From Terriglobia bacterium (GTDB lineage: Bacteria > Acidobacteriota > Terriglobia > Terriglobales > Acidobacteriaceae): DNA of 63,728 bases. Shown in pieces: positions 45,513-55,371 of the stretch (position 1 is its first letter; each line of letters opens with the position of its first letter). The notes under the pieces were generated by a model. The model was not told where the DNA came from, did not search any database, and was given only the letters and a program-made list of their open reading frames with translations. Location of the stretch: NCBI GenBank assembly GCA_020073565.1, contig JAIQEY010000036.1, forward strand, positions 1 to 63,728. Reading direction: 5' to 3'. Position numbers and translations under genes: made by a program.

Positions 45513-46451
45513 GTGCCACAGTTCGACATCACGATTGCGGGTGAACTCAACCTCGACATCATTCTCTATGGTCTGCCCGAGGAACTTCCGCTCGAGCAGG
45601 AATTGTTGGCGAGCGGTCTGGTGGTCACTCTGGGAAGCTCCTCGGCCATCACTGCTCACAACCTCTCCGTGCTGGGAACACTGGTTGGATTCATCACGCG
45701 GGTCGGCGACGACGCGCTGGGGAGAGTTGCACTCGACCGGCTGCGCGCCGCCGCTGTGGATCTCACGCGAATTACTCAGTCCTCCACTTCGAATACCGGC
45801 TTGACCGTGGTTCTACCACACACCCGCCAACGCCGGATTCTTACCTATGCCGGGTGCATGGCTGAAATGACGGTGGCGGATCTGGATCTCGCTTATCTTG
45901 CCTCGTCCCGTCATTTTCATCTCTCGTCGTACTTTCTGCACCGCGGCTTGGTGCAGCAGATACCAGAACTATTCCGAAGTCTGAAAAGGTCAGGGCTGAC
46001 CATCTCTTTGGATACCAACGACGACCCCGCAGATCGTTGGGACGATGGCGTTCAGGAGGCTCTACGATTCGTCGATATCCTGATGCCAAACGAACGCGAA
46101 GCCTGCAAGCTTGCGCACACCGGCGATGTAGAAGAGGCGATTCGGAGCTTGGCGAAACAAGTGCCGGTCGTCGTAGTCAAACGAGGTACGCGAGGCGCAA
46201 CGGCCGTGTACAAGGGTCAGTCAGTTTCCGTACCGGCGTTCCCGGTCGAGGTCGTGGATGCGGTGGGTGCCGGCGACAGTTTCAATGCCGGTTTCTTGCA
46301 TAAGTACGTGCGCGGCGCAGACATGGCTGACTGTCTCGCTTATGGCAATCTGGCCGCTGCCTGCTCTACAACCCGGGCGGGCGGCACGGAGGCCTTCCGT
46401 AGCCCCGAGTGCTGGCAGAAATTCTTTGCCTCAAACCAAGCCCGCCGCTGA
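45513..46451 (+). CDS. PfkB-family carbohydrate kinase
   Basis: 312 residues from GTG, with AGGAAAG just upstream. PfkB features are present: the N-terminal GELNLDI strand, the GSSSAITAHNLSVLG glycine-rich segment near 45-60, DTNDDP, LMPNEREACKL, and the C-terminal signature DAVGAGDSFNAGFL with the catalytic Asp in GAGDSF. It phosphorylates a sugar, or a sugar phosphate, with ATP. Its position after the DeoR and SIS genes suggests it works in the same aminosugar or ketose pathway. It converges on the GH36-like gene with only 10 nt between stops. Confidence 0.92.
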   Translation: MPQFDITIAGELNLDIILYGLPEELPLEQELLASGLVVTLGSSSAITAHNLSVLGTLVGFITRVGDDALGRVALDRLRAAAVDLTRITQSSTSNTGLTVVLPHTRQRRILTYAGCMAEMTVADLDLAYLASSRHFHLSSYFLHRGLVQQIPELFRSLKRSGLTISLDTNDDPADRWDDGVQEALRFVDILMPNEREACKLAHTGDVEEAIRSLAKQVPVVVVKRGTRGATAVYKGQSVSVPAFPVEVVDAVGAGDSFNAGFLHKYVRGADMADCLAYGNLAAACSTTRAGGTEAFRSPECWQKFFASNQARR

Positions 46452-46461
46452 TGCCGACGCG

Positions 46462-48693
46462 TTACTTGTGGACAGTTTCGAGCAGCAGACTCCCTTGAAA
46501 TTCCGTCGCCAGCTCGGCGGCCGGCGCGTCGACTTCACCCAGATCAACGTCATTGACGTAGTCATGCACGCGATATCTCCCCGGCTGCAGGCCGCGTAAC
46601 TCGATCTTCCCCTTCCATCGGGTCTCTGGGCTCGCCGCGTAAAACGCGTAGTACATCCGGCCATCTTTTTCGATGGCATATGCCTCGGGGATGTCGTAAC
46701 CGTAAATGTAGAGGTTCTTGAAATCACCTCTCGACAGCATCTTTGAGTTGTAGAGAGCAGTCCACTTCTTCCAGTGCTCCTCTTTCGACGGGTTCAGAGC
46801 GACCTTGGTGAATCTCGGACCGGAGGCGGGCCAGGTGAATTTCGTGCCAAGAACTCCGCCCGTACCGAGGGTTGAGGAGAAGTCCTGACCATGCTCATCC
46901 CACTGTCCGTTCTTATCCTTTGTCATTTCTGAGAGCTCGACGTGGTCGCCATAGATCGCGGCAGCGGGTCCGAGAATTGCCTTGTACCACTTGATGCGGC
47001 GGCGGACCTGAACGCCTCCAACAGGATCGGCGGTGACGGCCTGGTCCATGAACGGCAGCCATGCCACGTTCGGAGTCGTTCCGCAGGGGCAGATCTGGGT
47101 CACGCTTTCGGGCTTGAGCGAACGCGTCGTCTGATAAATGACTCTGTAAACGTCCGCGACCGCGCGAATGGAATCTTCCGGAGACTTGTGGTGGTGCTTC
47201 GGGTTATAGCAGGCTGGGGCAGTGTAGATGTTGTCGAGTTTGTGCCCGTCGAAGCCCCAATCGCGAACAAACTTCTCGGTCAGATTCTTGTAATACTGCT
47301 GCACTTCCGGAAGGGCAGGGCAGAGCACAGCAAGGCTGCGGAAGACGTGCGAGGGCTTCCCGTTCTTGTCGAGCACGAGCCAGTCGGGGTGCTCCTGTAC
47401 GACCTTCGACACAACGTACTTGTGCGACTCCCACTTGCCCTGCCCGTCCTCCGCCGTCAACGGATACCACCAGAGCTGCGCCATCATGCCCTGTTGATGA
47501 AGGTCATCCACCATCTTCTTGATGGAATCGCCCGGGAAGGTGTCGCGGCGCGGCTCCCAGTCGCCGTAGGTGTTGAACCAGCGATCATCGAGCGTGGCCC
47601 ACTTTATACCGAGTTCTTTGAGCTTCGGCACCGTGCCGAGCATCTGTGCGGGCGTGACATTGAACTCGTAACCCCACCCGCACCATGCAATGTTGTAGGC
47701 CTCACCGCTCGGCTTGGTCAGGCTCCATCCTTCTTTTTGCAGCGCGAGTGACCACATTCGCAGCGGCTCATAGAAGTCACCGTGATACACGGCGAGGAAG
47801 GTACGCGGGGTCACGAAAGATTCTCCGGGTCCCAGCGCAGCGTTCGGCTCGAGATTGACGCTTGTCTCAACGCGCTGGTCAACTGCTACGCTGACAGGCA
47901 AGGAAAGCACGACGGGAATGGTCTCGATGTGTCCGATGGCTTCGCCCACCGCAGAAGTCCAGAACGCGTTTACGGGCACACCACCTCCCTGTCCCTGGTT
48001 TACAACCGCGGCCATCAAGTTGGGCCGGGAGAAATGGGTGGGGAGGGAAAGAATCTCATCGCGTCCCCAATCAAAACTCGCCCCCTGAAACGACCAGAGT
48101 TGATAGGGCTGGGCCTTGAGATCGGCGAGCGTGGCATTGATGCGATGCTGCTGTACCTGCACACGGTCCAGCCGCAATGTCTTCCCACTTTTGTTTTGGA
48201 AAGATGCAGTCAGCACAGCAAAGCCGGGAAAGTCATCATAGACCTCGACTGCGAGCGACTCCTCCAGCCCGGAACTGACGCTGCGAGCGGTGGCCTGAAT
48301 CCTCTTGCCAAGCGCACCCAGCTTTCCCGTCGACTCTCCGATTACTACGCTGCTTGGTTCGATGGAAAAATCACTTACAAGTCGGCCGTTAACCCACGCT
48401 GTGGTGCCGTCGGCGTGGGGCCCAGGGTCGTCCAGTGTGATGCGCCGCCCCTCCTTCATGAGAAAAGCCTGGAGATAGCCGCGCGGCGACAGTTCGAAAT
48501 CCGCCGCCGGCGTCCTGATCAGCACGGAGCCGTCCGTGTTTGTTGTGGCTTCGATCTTGGAGACTGCGGGAGATGGCTGATCTGCGGCGCGTGGCGGCGC
48601 AGATTTCTGACACGCGGACAACAGGCAGAACAGGGCCAGCACCTCCCCGGACCTCAGCAGGCTCCTCCCAACATTCGCTTGTCGGCTCATCAA
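46462..48693 (-). CDS. GH36-like alpha-galactosidase family lipoprotein
   Basis: 743 residues. A lipobox (LLSAC, Cys28) predicts a lipid-anchored outer-surface or periplasmic enzyme. An N-terminal beta-sandwich (~45-320) precedes a GH36/GH27-type TIM barrel: WCGWGYEFNVTPAQ, KWATLDDRWF, AQLWWYP, then GFDGHKLDN with KxD (Asp487) as candidate nucleophile. TADPVGG (Asp557) is a candidate acid/base. A C-terminal beta domain follows. Release of alpha-linked galactose or a similar sugar is expected; exact specificity is unknown. It overlaps the upstream amidohydrolase by 4 nt (ATGA), so they are coupled. Confidence 0.85.
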   Translation of the reverse strand: MMSRQANVGRSLLRSGEVLALFCLLSACQKSAPPRAADQPSPAVSKIEATTNTDGSVLIRTPAADFELSPRGYLQAFLMKEGRRITLDDPGPHADGTTAWVNGRLVSDFSIEPSSVVIGESTGKLGALGKRIQATARSVSSGLEESLAVEVYDDFPGFAVLTASFQNKSGKTLRLDRVQVQQHRINATLADLKAQPYQLWSFQGASFDWGRDEILSLPTHFSRPNLMAAVVNQGQGGGVPVNAFWTSAVGEAIGHIETIPVVLSLPVSVAVDQRVETSVNLEPNAALGPGESFVTPRTFLAVYHGDFYEPLRMWSLALQKEGWSLTKPSGEAYNIAWCGWGYEFNVTPAQMLGTVPKLKELGIKWATLDDRWFNTYGDWEPRRDTFPGDSIKKMVDDLHQQGMMAQLWWYPLTAEDGQGKWESHKYVVSKVVQEHPDWLVLDKNGKPSHVFRSLAVLCPALPEVQQYYKNLTEKFVRDWGFDGHKLDNIYTAPACYNPKHHHKSPEDSIRAVADVYRVIYQTTRSLKPESVTQICPCGTTPNVAWLPFMDQAVTADPVGGVQVRRRIKWYKAILGPAAAIYGDHVELSEMTKDKNGQWDEHGQDFSSTLGTGGVLGTKFTWPASGPRFTKVALNPSKEEHWKKWTALYNSKMLSRGDFKNLYIYGYDIPEAYAIEKDGRMYYAFYAASPETRWKGKIELRGLQPGRYRVHDYVNDVDLGEVDAPAAELATEFQGSLLLETVHK

Positions 48694-49853
48694 TTTTCTC
48701 CCCGCTCGGAGACCACGGCTGCCCCTTTGAACTGGCTGAACAGCTTCTCCGCATTCAGGTGGTAGATCTTCTCGAGCACCGGATCGGGCAGCTCAAGACC
48801 GTAAATCTTCCAGCGGCCTTGTGCGGGCGCATCGTAGTAGTCGAAATGTTCGTCGGCGGTTTCAAGCCAACGGAAATAGCTCTGGTACAGATCGGCCTCG
48901 AAATTGTTGTCGGTCCCGAACATGACGCGATCCTGAAAATCGAGGAATAGTTTGTAGGTTCGGCGCGGCTGACGGCCGAGTTCTGCCTGACGGGCTCCGA
49001 ACTCGATTTGAACATTCGGAAATCTCTTCAGCAGCGCCTCGATGTTGTCGAGATTCTCCGGCCAATTGCCCACGTGCAGCACGACGAAGGTGGTTTTGGG
49101 ATGCTTAGCGATCATCCTGTCCCGCGCCGCGATCAGTTCTTCCAGGCTCGGGAACTGAGTACCGTAGAAGCTCCAGTCCGGATGCTCAACCAGTTCCTCG
49201 TATCGTTCATTGTTGCCATCGATGGGATGAAAGAAGGCCTCCGGGTCGGCAATATGGATCGCCACGGGAATGCCCAGGCGACCGCATTCTTCCCAGATCG
49301 GATCGAGCCTGGGATCGTCGATGGGTAACAGTTTCCCGTTCTTCTCGCGCACGCCTAGTCCCAATTCCTTCAGGATCTTCAGACCGCGCGCCCCTCGGCG
49401 CACCGAATCATCCAGTTGCTGCACCATGAGCTGGCTGAAATTGGGATCGTCAACCTTGCTCCAGTCAAGCTGGGTGAAGACATAAAAACGTCCAGGGTAT
49501 GGCTTGACCATGGTTTCGAGAATTTGCTGGAGGTCGCTGCCCCAGCCACCGGTCAGTATGACGACCGACTTGATGTTGAGCTGATCCATCAGAGCAACCG
49601 CTTCTTGTGGCGGCATCCGGGTTCCGATTCCGCGAGCATCGTTCAAGTGTTGATGCACGTCGAAGACCGGGAACTTCGCCCTCAAAACGGGCGTCTGTTT
49701 AACATGCAGCATGGACTGGGGATGAAAGTCGCGGAGGAGCAGCGTCTTCTTCTGTTCAGCGTTGGGGTCAGACTTGTAGCCGATCTGCCCTGAGGCCGCA
49801 GTCGGCGCCAGAAGTGCGGCTGAAATCGCCAACGTCGCCATCACGGTTCCCAT
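48690..49853 (-). CDS. Exported amidohydrolase (Amidohydro_2 family)
   Basis: 387 residues with a signal peptide (about 1-22, ending TAASGQ). The TIM-barrel metal site is seen as FDVHQH (His67, His69), a further His in VAIHIADP and another in VVLHVGNW, with Asp in FGTDNNFE. These match the Amidohydro_2/ACMSD-like family of hydrolases and decarboxylases. The substrate is unknown; export and coupling to a glycosidase-like lipoprotein suggest action on a plant or polysaccharide-derived compound. It is the first gene of the two-gene operon, divergent from the TonB receptor. Confidence 0.88.
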   Translation of the reverse strand: MGTVMATLAISAALLAPTAASGQIGYKSDPNAEQKKTLLLRDFHPQSMLHVKQTPVLRAKFPVFDVHQHLNDARGIGTRMPPQEAVALMDQLNIKSVVILTGGWGSDLQQILETMVKPYPGRFYVFTQLDWSKVDDPNFSQLMVQQLDDSVRRGARGLKILKELGLGVREKNGKLLPIDDPRLDPIWEECGRLGIPVAIHIADPEAFFHPIDGNNERYEELVEHPDWSFYGTQFPSLEELIAARDRMIAKHPKTTFVVLHVGNWPENLDNIEALLKRFPNVQIEFGARQAELGRQPRRTYKLFLDFQDRVMFGTDNNFEADLYQSYFRWLETADEHFDYYDAPAQGRWKIYGLELPDPVLEKIYHLNAEKLFSQFKGAAVVSERGEN

Positions 49854-50247
49854 AAGGACTCCCTGCCTGCCTGAATCTGTCGCGGTTCGTGGCGCAGATT
49901 TGGCCGAAACAAAACGCTCTCGATCGTAAGCATTGTATTCCGGTCCTTAACAAAAGCACCAGTCGGAAGTTCCCTGGCGCGCTTGGTTGCGGCCAAGGAC
50001 CTGGCAGAAGAAATCCATTCCTTGTCTCGGTCACAATGTTAAGAAAGTTGATGCCTTTCTGCGACTTCAGCGCGATGCTCGATGCTGGAAGGCCATCCCT
50101 CTTACGGAGTTTCTCCCTTATCCTCTTGACTTTTATCCAGACGGGAACTAAAAGATATGAGTCGTAACAAATCGAAATCAAGTTCATTCCTAATTTCTGA
50201 GTGGACCTCGCCTCCACCCGAGAGCTGCCACTCGAAGGAGGGTCTCG
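49854..50247. other. Divergent regulatory region, amidohydrolase/TonB receptor
   Basis: 394 nt with no supportable gene. It should hold the promoters for the minus-strand amidohydrolase-GH36 pair and the plus-strand TonB receptor. No operator or riboswitch is recognisable by eye. Confidence 0.45.
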
Positions 50248-53200
50248 ATGGTCACTCCGCGCTCGTGCATCACACTCGATCGGCTCATCTTTCTGTTCCT
50301 CCTGGCTGCCGTCGCTGCGCCATGGGCACTCGGGCAAGCCAGTTACACCGCTCAGATCCGGGGCGTGGTCACCGACCAATCCGGTGCAATGTTGCAGAAT
50401 GCCACCGTGACGATCACCAATGACGCAACAAACATTTCCTCGGTGACGCACACCGACGACCACGGTCAATTCATCCTGACGGGGTTACGTCCGGACAAGT
50501 ACACGCTCAAAGTTGAAGCCACCGGTTTCCAGGCTGCGGAGAGCAAAGATGTCGTGCTGGCGGTCAGCCAGCAGGCGACCCTGAATTATTCACTCAGGCC
50601 TTTGAGCGTCCTCACGACGGTCGTGGTCACCGAGACTCTTCCCCTGCTGGACACCGAGAACGCTTCCATCGGCACCGACGTGACAAACGAATACGTCCGC
50701 GACATCCCTCTCTACAACCGGAGTTTTTATAGTCTGGTCTTTTTAGCCGGCGGTGTGACGGAAACGACCGGCTCCGGGATCAACGACAACTACCCATCCG
50801 GAACCAACTTCGTTTCCAACGGCCAGCGCAATGCCACCGCGGAGGTCACACTCGATGGCAGCCCCACCAGCGCGCCGGAGCAAGGGGAGGGGGGCAATTC
50901 CAACGTCTACTACCAGCCCTCGGTAGAGATCGTGCAGGAATTCAAAGTCCAGAACAACAGCTTTTCCGCCGAGTTTGGAAACAATGGCGGCACAGTCGTG
51001 AATATTGTCCTAAAGCAAGGCACGAACAACTTCCATGGCAGCGGTTGGTGGTACGGGCAGCGCTCCGCATTCGATGCCAAGGACTACTTCAACACTGAGG
51101 CGAAGCCCGATCATTTACGGGATCAGTACGGATTTTCAATCGGCGGCCCAATCAAGAAGAGTAAGACCTTTTTCTTTGTTGACTTCGAGAAAATCCGCCA
51201 GCAGGATCCAGTACCCGAAGTGGGCATCGTTCCTACTGACCTGGAGCGCAGCGGGGATTTTTCCCAGAGCGCGAACAGTCCAGGGGGCATTTTCGATCCC
51301 AGCCAATGTACTCCGTCAGGAGATTCCTGCACCCGAACCCAGTTTGTGGATATTGTCGACGGCAACCCAGTCCTGAATAAGATTCCGGCAGGATCGATTG
51401 ACCAGATTGGACAGAACATCCTGAACCTCTACCCGCATGAAACCATTCACGGCGCTGCCGCCGGCGATCCCAATTGGCGCGCCACGCCGCTCAGCAGCCA
51501 GCCCCAATGGCAGTTCGACATTAAACTCGATCATCAGCTGAACCCAAACCACAAGCTCAGCGGACGCTACAGCCGGCATCACGATGTGTTGACCGTGCCG
51601 ACGGTTGTCGGCGGCAGCGGCGATGATTTTCCTCCCACCGGAGATGGCGTTATCTACACCACCAACGTCCACAATGGAAGCCTCGAGTACAACTGGTCGG
51701 TGAGGCCCACCATGTTGTGGACCAACAGGTTCAGCATCGATCGAGTGGTCGCACCAGGGGCCAGCAACAACTACCCGACGCTCTCGGATGTGGGGTTGCC
51801 GGCCATTCTGGGTTCGAACGGACTGACGCGGATGCCGACCATCCTGGCGAACGACTTTCTCTCGATTTTCACTCAGTGCTGCGTGGATACCCACTTTGCC
51901 CACTCACTCTACAGCTATTCCTCGGGCCTGCAGTGGGTCAAGGGACGCCATTCTATTAAGTTCGGCGGCGAGCAACGCATCTTCTTCAACAATTTCTGGC
52001 AACCGAATTACCCGACCGGCACATTTGACTTCTCTCGCGACGTCACCACCTCGCAGCCCAACGCCGGCCTGGGCGATGACGGCGAAGGAAGTCCCTTCGC
52101 CACCATGCTCACCGGGTTCGCTTATTCGGGCCAGTTGAACATTGTGCCCGCGATCGCGAATAAGTCGAAGGAAACCGCCTTCTACGTGCAGGATGATTGG
52201 AAGGTCACACCGAAGCTGACTATTAACGTGGGACTGCGGTATGAGTGGAGCACGCCGTACACCGAGCGCCGCAACCGTCTTCAGTTCAGCGATTTTACCG
52301 GGACGACCGGAATCAATATCCCGGTCGATCGCGCCGCCGATTTTCCTGAACTCGGCCAGATCGGCGACATTGTGGGCACGACTGTCTTTCCAATCTCGAG
52401 CCATCGCAACGCCGGAGTGGATCGCAACAACTTCGCGCCCCGTTTGGGTTTCGCCTACCAGCTCGCGACCAACACCGTGCTGCGAGGCGGAGCCGGTGTT
52501 TTCTACGGGATGAGCGTTGCCACCAACTTCCAGTACGCCGGCCCCGCATTCCAGAAGTCGGCGAACATCAATTTCACCCTGGACAACTTCCAGTCGCAAT
52601 ACGCGCACCTCGACACACCGTTTCCAGCGGGCTTGTCCCCTGCGCAAGGCACCCAGTATGGAAAGCTGGCACAGTGGGGATTCGGCAACGCCAGCGATCT
52701 CGACACCCAGACAGCACGCAACGCAGAGATCTACCAGTGGAATCTGGGGATCCAGCAACTTCTGCCGGGGCAGATTGTGCTCGGCGTGGATTACTCCGCG
52801 AATCGCAGCACGCATCTGCCGTGGGCGGGAGCAGGCGACATCTCCACCCGTGCACGGAACTTTCTGCCTTCCTCGGTCCGCAATGCTCTAGTTGCTGCGC
52901 TGAACCCTACGCACGACCCGAACGACAACAGCGTGTCAGACTATTTGAACACGCCGGTGGACAACCCGTTTCAGTGCTTTTTTTCCACCGCGGCGCCCCC
53001 CCAGCCCTACTGCCCGGCAAGCCCGATCTTCAATCCGGGCGACGTGCTCGACTCCACCTACGTCAACGATCAGATCCCGCAACTCAATCTGCTGCGACCG
53101 TATCCGCAATTTGACGGCAGCTTCGAAGGCCTGCCGCTGCTCGTCGCGACTTCCTGGTATCACTCGTTGCAGATTCGCTTCCAGAAACGCGCCAGCCACT

Positions 53201-53907
53201 ACATCAGTTTCGAGGGCAATTACACTCTCTCGAAAGCGACGGACAACTCCTCTTCGGGCCGCAATGCGTGGATCGGAAACTTGTTTCTGGATAATCCGCA
53301 GGTCCTCGATAACCTGAAGGCCGAGCACGGCATTAGTTCGAATGACGCCACTCATCGTCTAACGACAGCGTTCATTGTCGATCTGCCGTTCGGGCGAGAC
53401 CGGTGGATGGGCAAGAGCATGAACCGGATCGCGGATGGCATCGTAGGTGGCTGGTCTCTGTACTCGTTCCTTACCATTCAGACAGGGCAGCCTCTGGCTA
53501 TCATCATGGGAAGCCCGCGGCTGGCCGATGGCAATCAGCGCCCCAATGTGATTTGCAGGCAGCTGAGGAGCGGCTTGAGCTATCGGGACGCCGCCCGAAC
53601 GAACCAATCGTATCTCAACTCGGATTGCTTTGCCGACCCGGGCGACAACATTCCGGGAAATGCGCCCCGGCACTTCTCGAACTTGCGCGGAGACGGAATT
53701 CGAAACCTGGATATGTCGCTCTCCAAGGAGTTCAAGATTCGGGAAGGCATGCTGGTTCAGGTGCGTGCCGAAGTGTTTAATGTGGCGAACCATCAACGCT
53801 TCGCTTTCCCCCCCGACACCGGATGGGGCAATGACGCCTTCGGGAAGATAACGTCCACCACCAACAACTTCCGCCGCATGCAGTTCGGCGCGCGTTTTCA
53901 GTTCTAG
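50248..53907 (+). CDS. Oar-type TonB-dependent receptor with carboxypeptidase-regulatory-like domain
   Basis: 1219 residues; GAAGGAGGG lies before the ATG. A signal peptide to about residue 30 is followed by a carboxypeptidase-regulatory-like Ig domain (~35-115: IRGVVTDQSGAMLQNATVTITN; GQFILTGLRPDKYTLKVEATGF). A plug domain follows (~125-260, including NGQRNATAEVTLDGSP and VEIVQEFKVQNNSFSAEFGNNGG). The rest is a large outer-membrane beta-barrel ending in aromatic QFGARFQF. It is the typical acidobacterial Oar/SusC-like receptor for uptake of large substrates. The divergent glycosidase-like pair suggests a carbohydrate or glycoside ligand (inference). Confidence 0.94.
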   Translation: MVTPRSCITLDRLIFLFLLAAVAAPWALGQASYTAQIRGVVTDQSGAMLQNATVTITNDATNISSVTHTDDHGQFILTGLRPDKYTLKVEATGFQAAESKDVVLAVSQQATLNYSLRPLSVLTTVVVTETLPLLDTENASIGTDVTNEYVRDIPLYNRSFYSLVFLAGGVTETTGSGINDNYPSGTNFVSNGQRNATAEVTLDGSPTSAPEQGEGGNSNVYYQPSVEIVQEFKVQNNSFSAEFGNNGGTVVNIVLKQGTNNFHGSGWWYGQRSAFDAKDYFNTEAKPDHLRDQYGFSIGGPIKKSKTFFFVDFEKIRQQDPVPEVGIVPTDLERSGDFSQSANSPGGIFDPSQCTPSGDSCTRTQFVDIVDGNPVLNKIPAGSIDQIGQNILNLYPHETIHGAAAGDPNWRATPLSSQPQWQFDIKLDHQLNPNHKLSGRYSRHHDVLTVPTVVGGSGDDFPPTGDGVIYTTNVHNGSLEYNWSVRPTMLWTNRFSIDRVVAPGASNNYPTLSDVGLPAILGSNGLTRMPTILANDFLSIFTQCCVDTHFAHSLYSYSSGLQWVKGRHSIKFGGEQRIFFNNFWQPNYPTGTFDFSRDVTTSQPNAGLGDDGEGSPFATMLTGFAYSGQLNIVPAIANKSKETAFYVQDDWKVTPKLTINVGLRYEWSTPYTERRNRLQFSDFTGTTGINIPVDRAADFPELGQIGDIVGTTVFPISSHRNAGVDRNNFAPRLGFAYQLATNTVLRGGAGVFYGMSVATNFQYAGPAFQKSANINFTLDNFQSQYAHLDTPFPAGLSPAQGTQYGKLAQWGFGNASDLDTQTARNAEIYQWNLGIQQLLPGQIVLGVDYSANRSTHLPWAGAGDISTRARNFLPSSVRNALVAALNPTHDPNDNSVSDYLNTPVDNPFQCFFSTAAPPQPYCPASPIFNPGDVLDSTYVNDQIPQLNLLRPYPQFDGSFEGLPLLVATSWYHSLQIRFQKRASHYISFEGNYTLSKATDNSSSGRNAWIGNLFLDNPQVLDNLKAEHGISSNDATHRLTTAFIVDLPFGRDRWMGKSMNRIADGIVGGWSLYSFLTIQTGQPLAIIMGSPRLADGNQRPNVICRQLRSGLSYRDAARTNQSYLNSDCFADPGDNIPGNAPRHFSNLRGDGIRNLDMSLSKEFKIREGMLVQVRAEVFNVANHQRFAFPPDTGWGNDAFGKITSTTNNFRRMQFGARFQF

Positions 53908-54000
53908 TTGCCGGTGGAATAAGCCGTCCGCTGAAGAAGTTAGTTGAACACTATAAGTTGTTATTTTGATTTCATGAATCGTCACTCCACTTAATGACTT

Positions 54001-54030
54001 GTGATCCCGAGCGAAGTGAGGGATCTGCAG
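54001..54030. repeat. Short dispersed-type palindromic repeat
   Basis: The segment GATCCC-GAGCGAAGTGA-GGGATC (54003-54025) is an imperfect palindrome. It resembles the common dispersed motif TCCTGAGCGAAGCGAAGGA of many soil bacteria. One copy was seen in this window. Confidence 0.5.
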
Positions 54031-54151
54031 CTTGCCTCGCTCTTACCAGTGCCACTTATAGGACAACGGTCGCCCGAGACGCTGGAGCACAAACTGCTCC
54101 GGCCACTCGCCAATTCCTTCCCCATTTTTCTTTCTGCAGAGGGGGCTTGAT

Positions 54152-54736
54152 ATGATCCGGCGTGATTTTCTGAAGGCAAGCAGCGCGGCCGCTCTGGCAG
54201 CGGGACTGGCGGCACGGCCACTCCACGCCTATGTGCCCGGGCACAACTTCGACAAGTACGATTTTGGCTCCGGGCCCCCAGTGGCAGATCGCCTCTACCA
54301 AGGCCCGTTTCCCACCGACCTGTTTCCCAGTTGGAACGTAATGATGGCCACCACGTCGTCCCCCGATCCGGTTCCGAACTATGGGATGGGACTGGTGACT
54401 TACATCTGCGACGAAACTGGCCCGCCCCGCCATGCCGGGCAAAATCCGGAGAAGTTAATCGAGGACCTGATTCGGCTGCCGCTCGGCAGCGCGCTTTACC
54501 TGCGCGTGAACTGGAAAGACGTGCAGCAGAAATCGGGCCGGTTGGATTTATGTGTGAACGTGTGGGACGCCGGGGGGCGCTCGATGTCGGGATCGAACGA
54601 CCCTACCACCCGCCGCAAGGTATTCGCCCGGATCGCGGCGCATGAAGCACTTTTTATGCGCGGCGTGAGCCGATGCAACCGGTGGGTGTCTATTTCTCTC
54701 CCGCCAGCCGCAACTACTACACGACTGAGTTTCTGA
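54152..54736 (+). pseudogene. Decayed secreted glycosidase-like gene, 5' part
   Basis: The start has a twin-arginine signal (MIRRDFLKASSAAALAAGLA). The following ~90 residues (DLFPSWNVMMATTSSPDP; LIRLPLGSALYLRVNWKDVQQKSGRLDLC) look like the start of a GH42/beta-galactosidase-like secreted protein. After LDLC the sequence does not follow such proteins, and the large central barrel expected is missing. The last ~20 residues are out of frame: the frame of the next entry runs through the same DNA (YARREPMQPVGVYFSP). At least one frameshift (near 54650) and one internal deletion are inferred. Confidence 0.65.
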
Positions 54737-55371
54737 ATTCGTACCAGGGCATCATCATTCTGCTTCTGCAACAACACTATGAATACCAGATCGTCACACC
54801 ACGCACCTTGCAGGAGTTTCACGGGAACACTCTGGTGCTGCCCAACGTGCGCGTGCTCGATGAAGATGAAAAAAAGTGGCTCCGCTCGTACGTGGCGAAC
54901 GGCGGTAAGTTAGTCATCACGGGAGAAGATTCCACCGCGTTACCGAAGGCAAGTAATGTGGTCCGTTTCGCGATTTGCCCGGGCCGAACGTACCTGGCAA
55001 AGGCCGAGAAGGATTTTACAAATGCCCGTCTGACAACTGAAACCACATTGCTGGCGACGATTCGAAAGAGCCCAGAGTTGCAACTGGAGGCTCCACCCTT
55101 CGTGGCAACCCAGATCGCAAGTGTCGATGGCAAGCCGCATATCTTTTTCGCTAATTTCAGCGGGCTGGTGCCCGGCAAGAATTCGGTCCAAAAGCCGGCG
55201 ACCGACCTGCGAGTCCGTATTCCGGGTGCCCGGAGAGGCCGGCTTTCCTGCTGCCATTTCTCGGAGAGAGCCAGGAAATTCCAGGCCGTCAAGTGGGTAA
55301 GGAGATGGTGTTTCGCATCCCTCGGATCGACAAGGGAGCCGTGGCCTGGCTTGAGCGGTAACGACTGCTAA
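54673..55371 (+). pseudogene. Decayed secreted glycosidase-like gene, 3' part
   Basis: This frame continues the gene with PVGVYFSPASRNYYTTEFLNSYQG and WLRSYVANGGKLVITGEDST, typical of the C-terminal glutamine-amidotransferase-like/trimerisation domain of GH42-like enzymes. From ~55215 it is again out of frame (ARRGRLSCCHF...). An alternative frame reads FLLPFLGES...VFRIPRIDKGAVAWLER and stops at 55359-55361, a natural end. The locus is therefore broken at two or more points, and no single product of normal length can be made. Confidence 0.65.
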
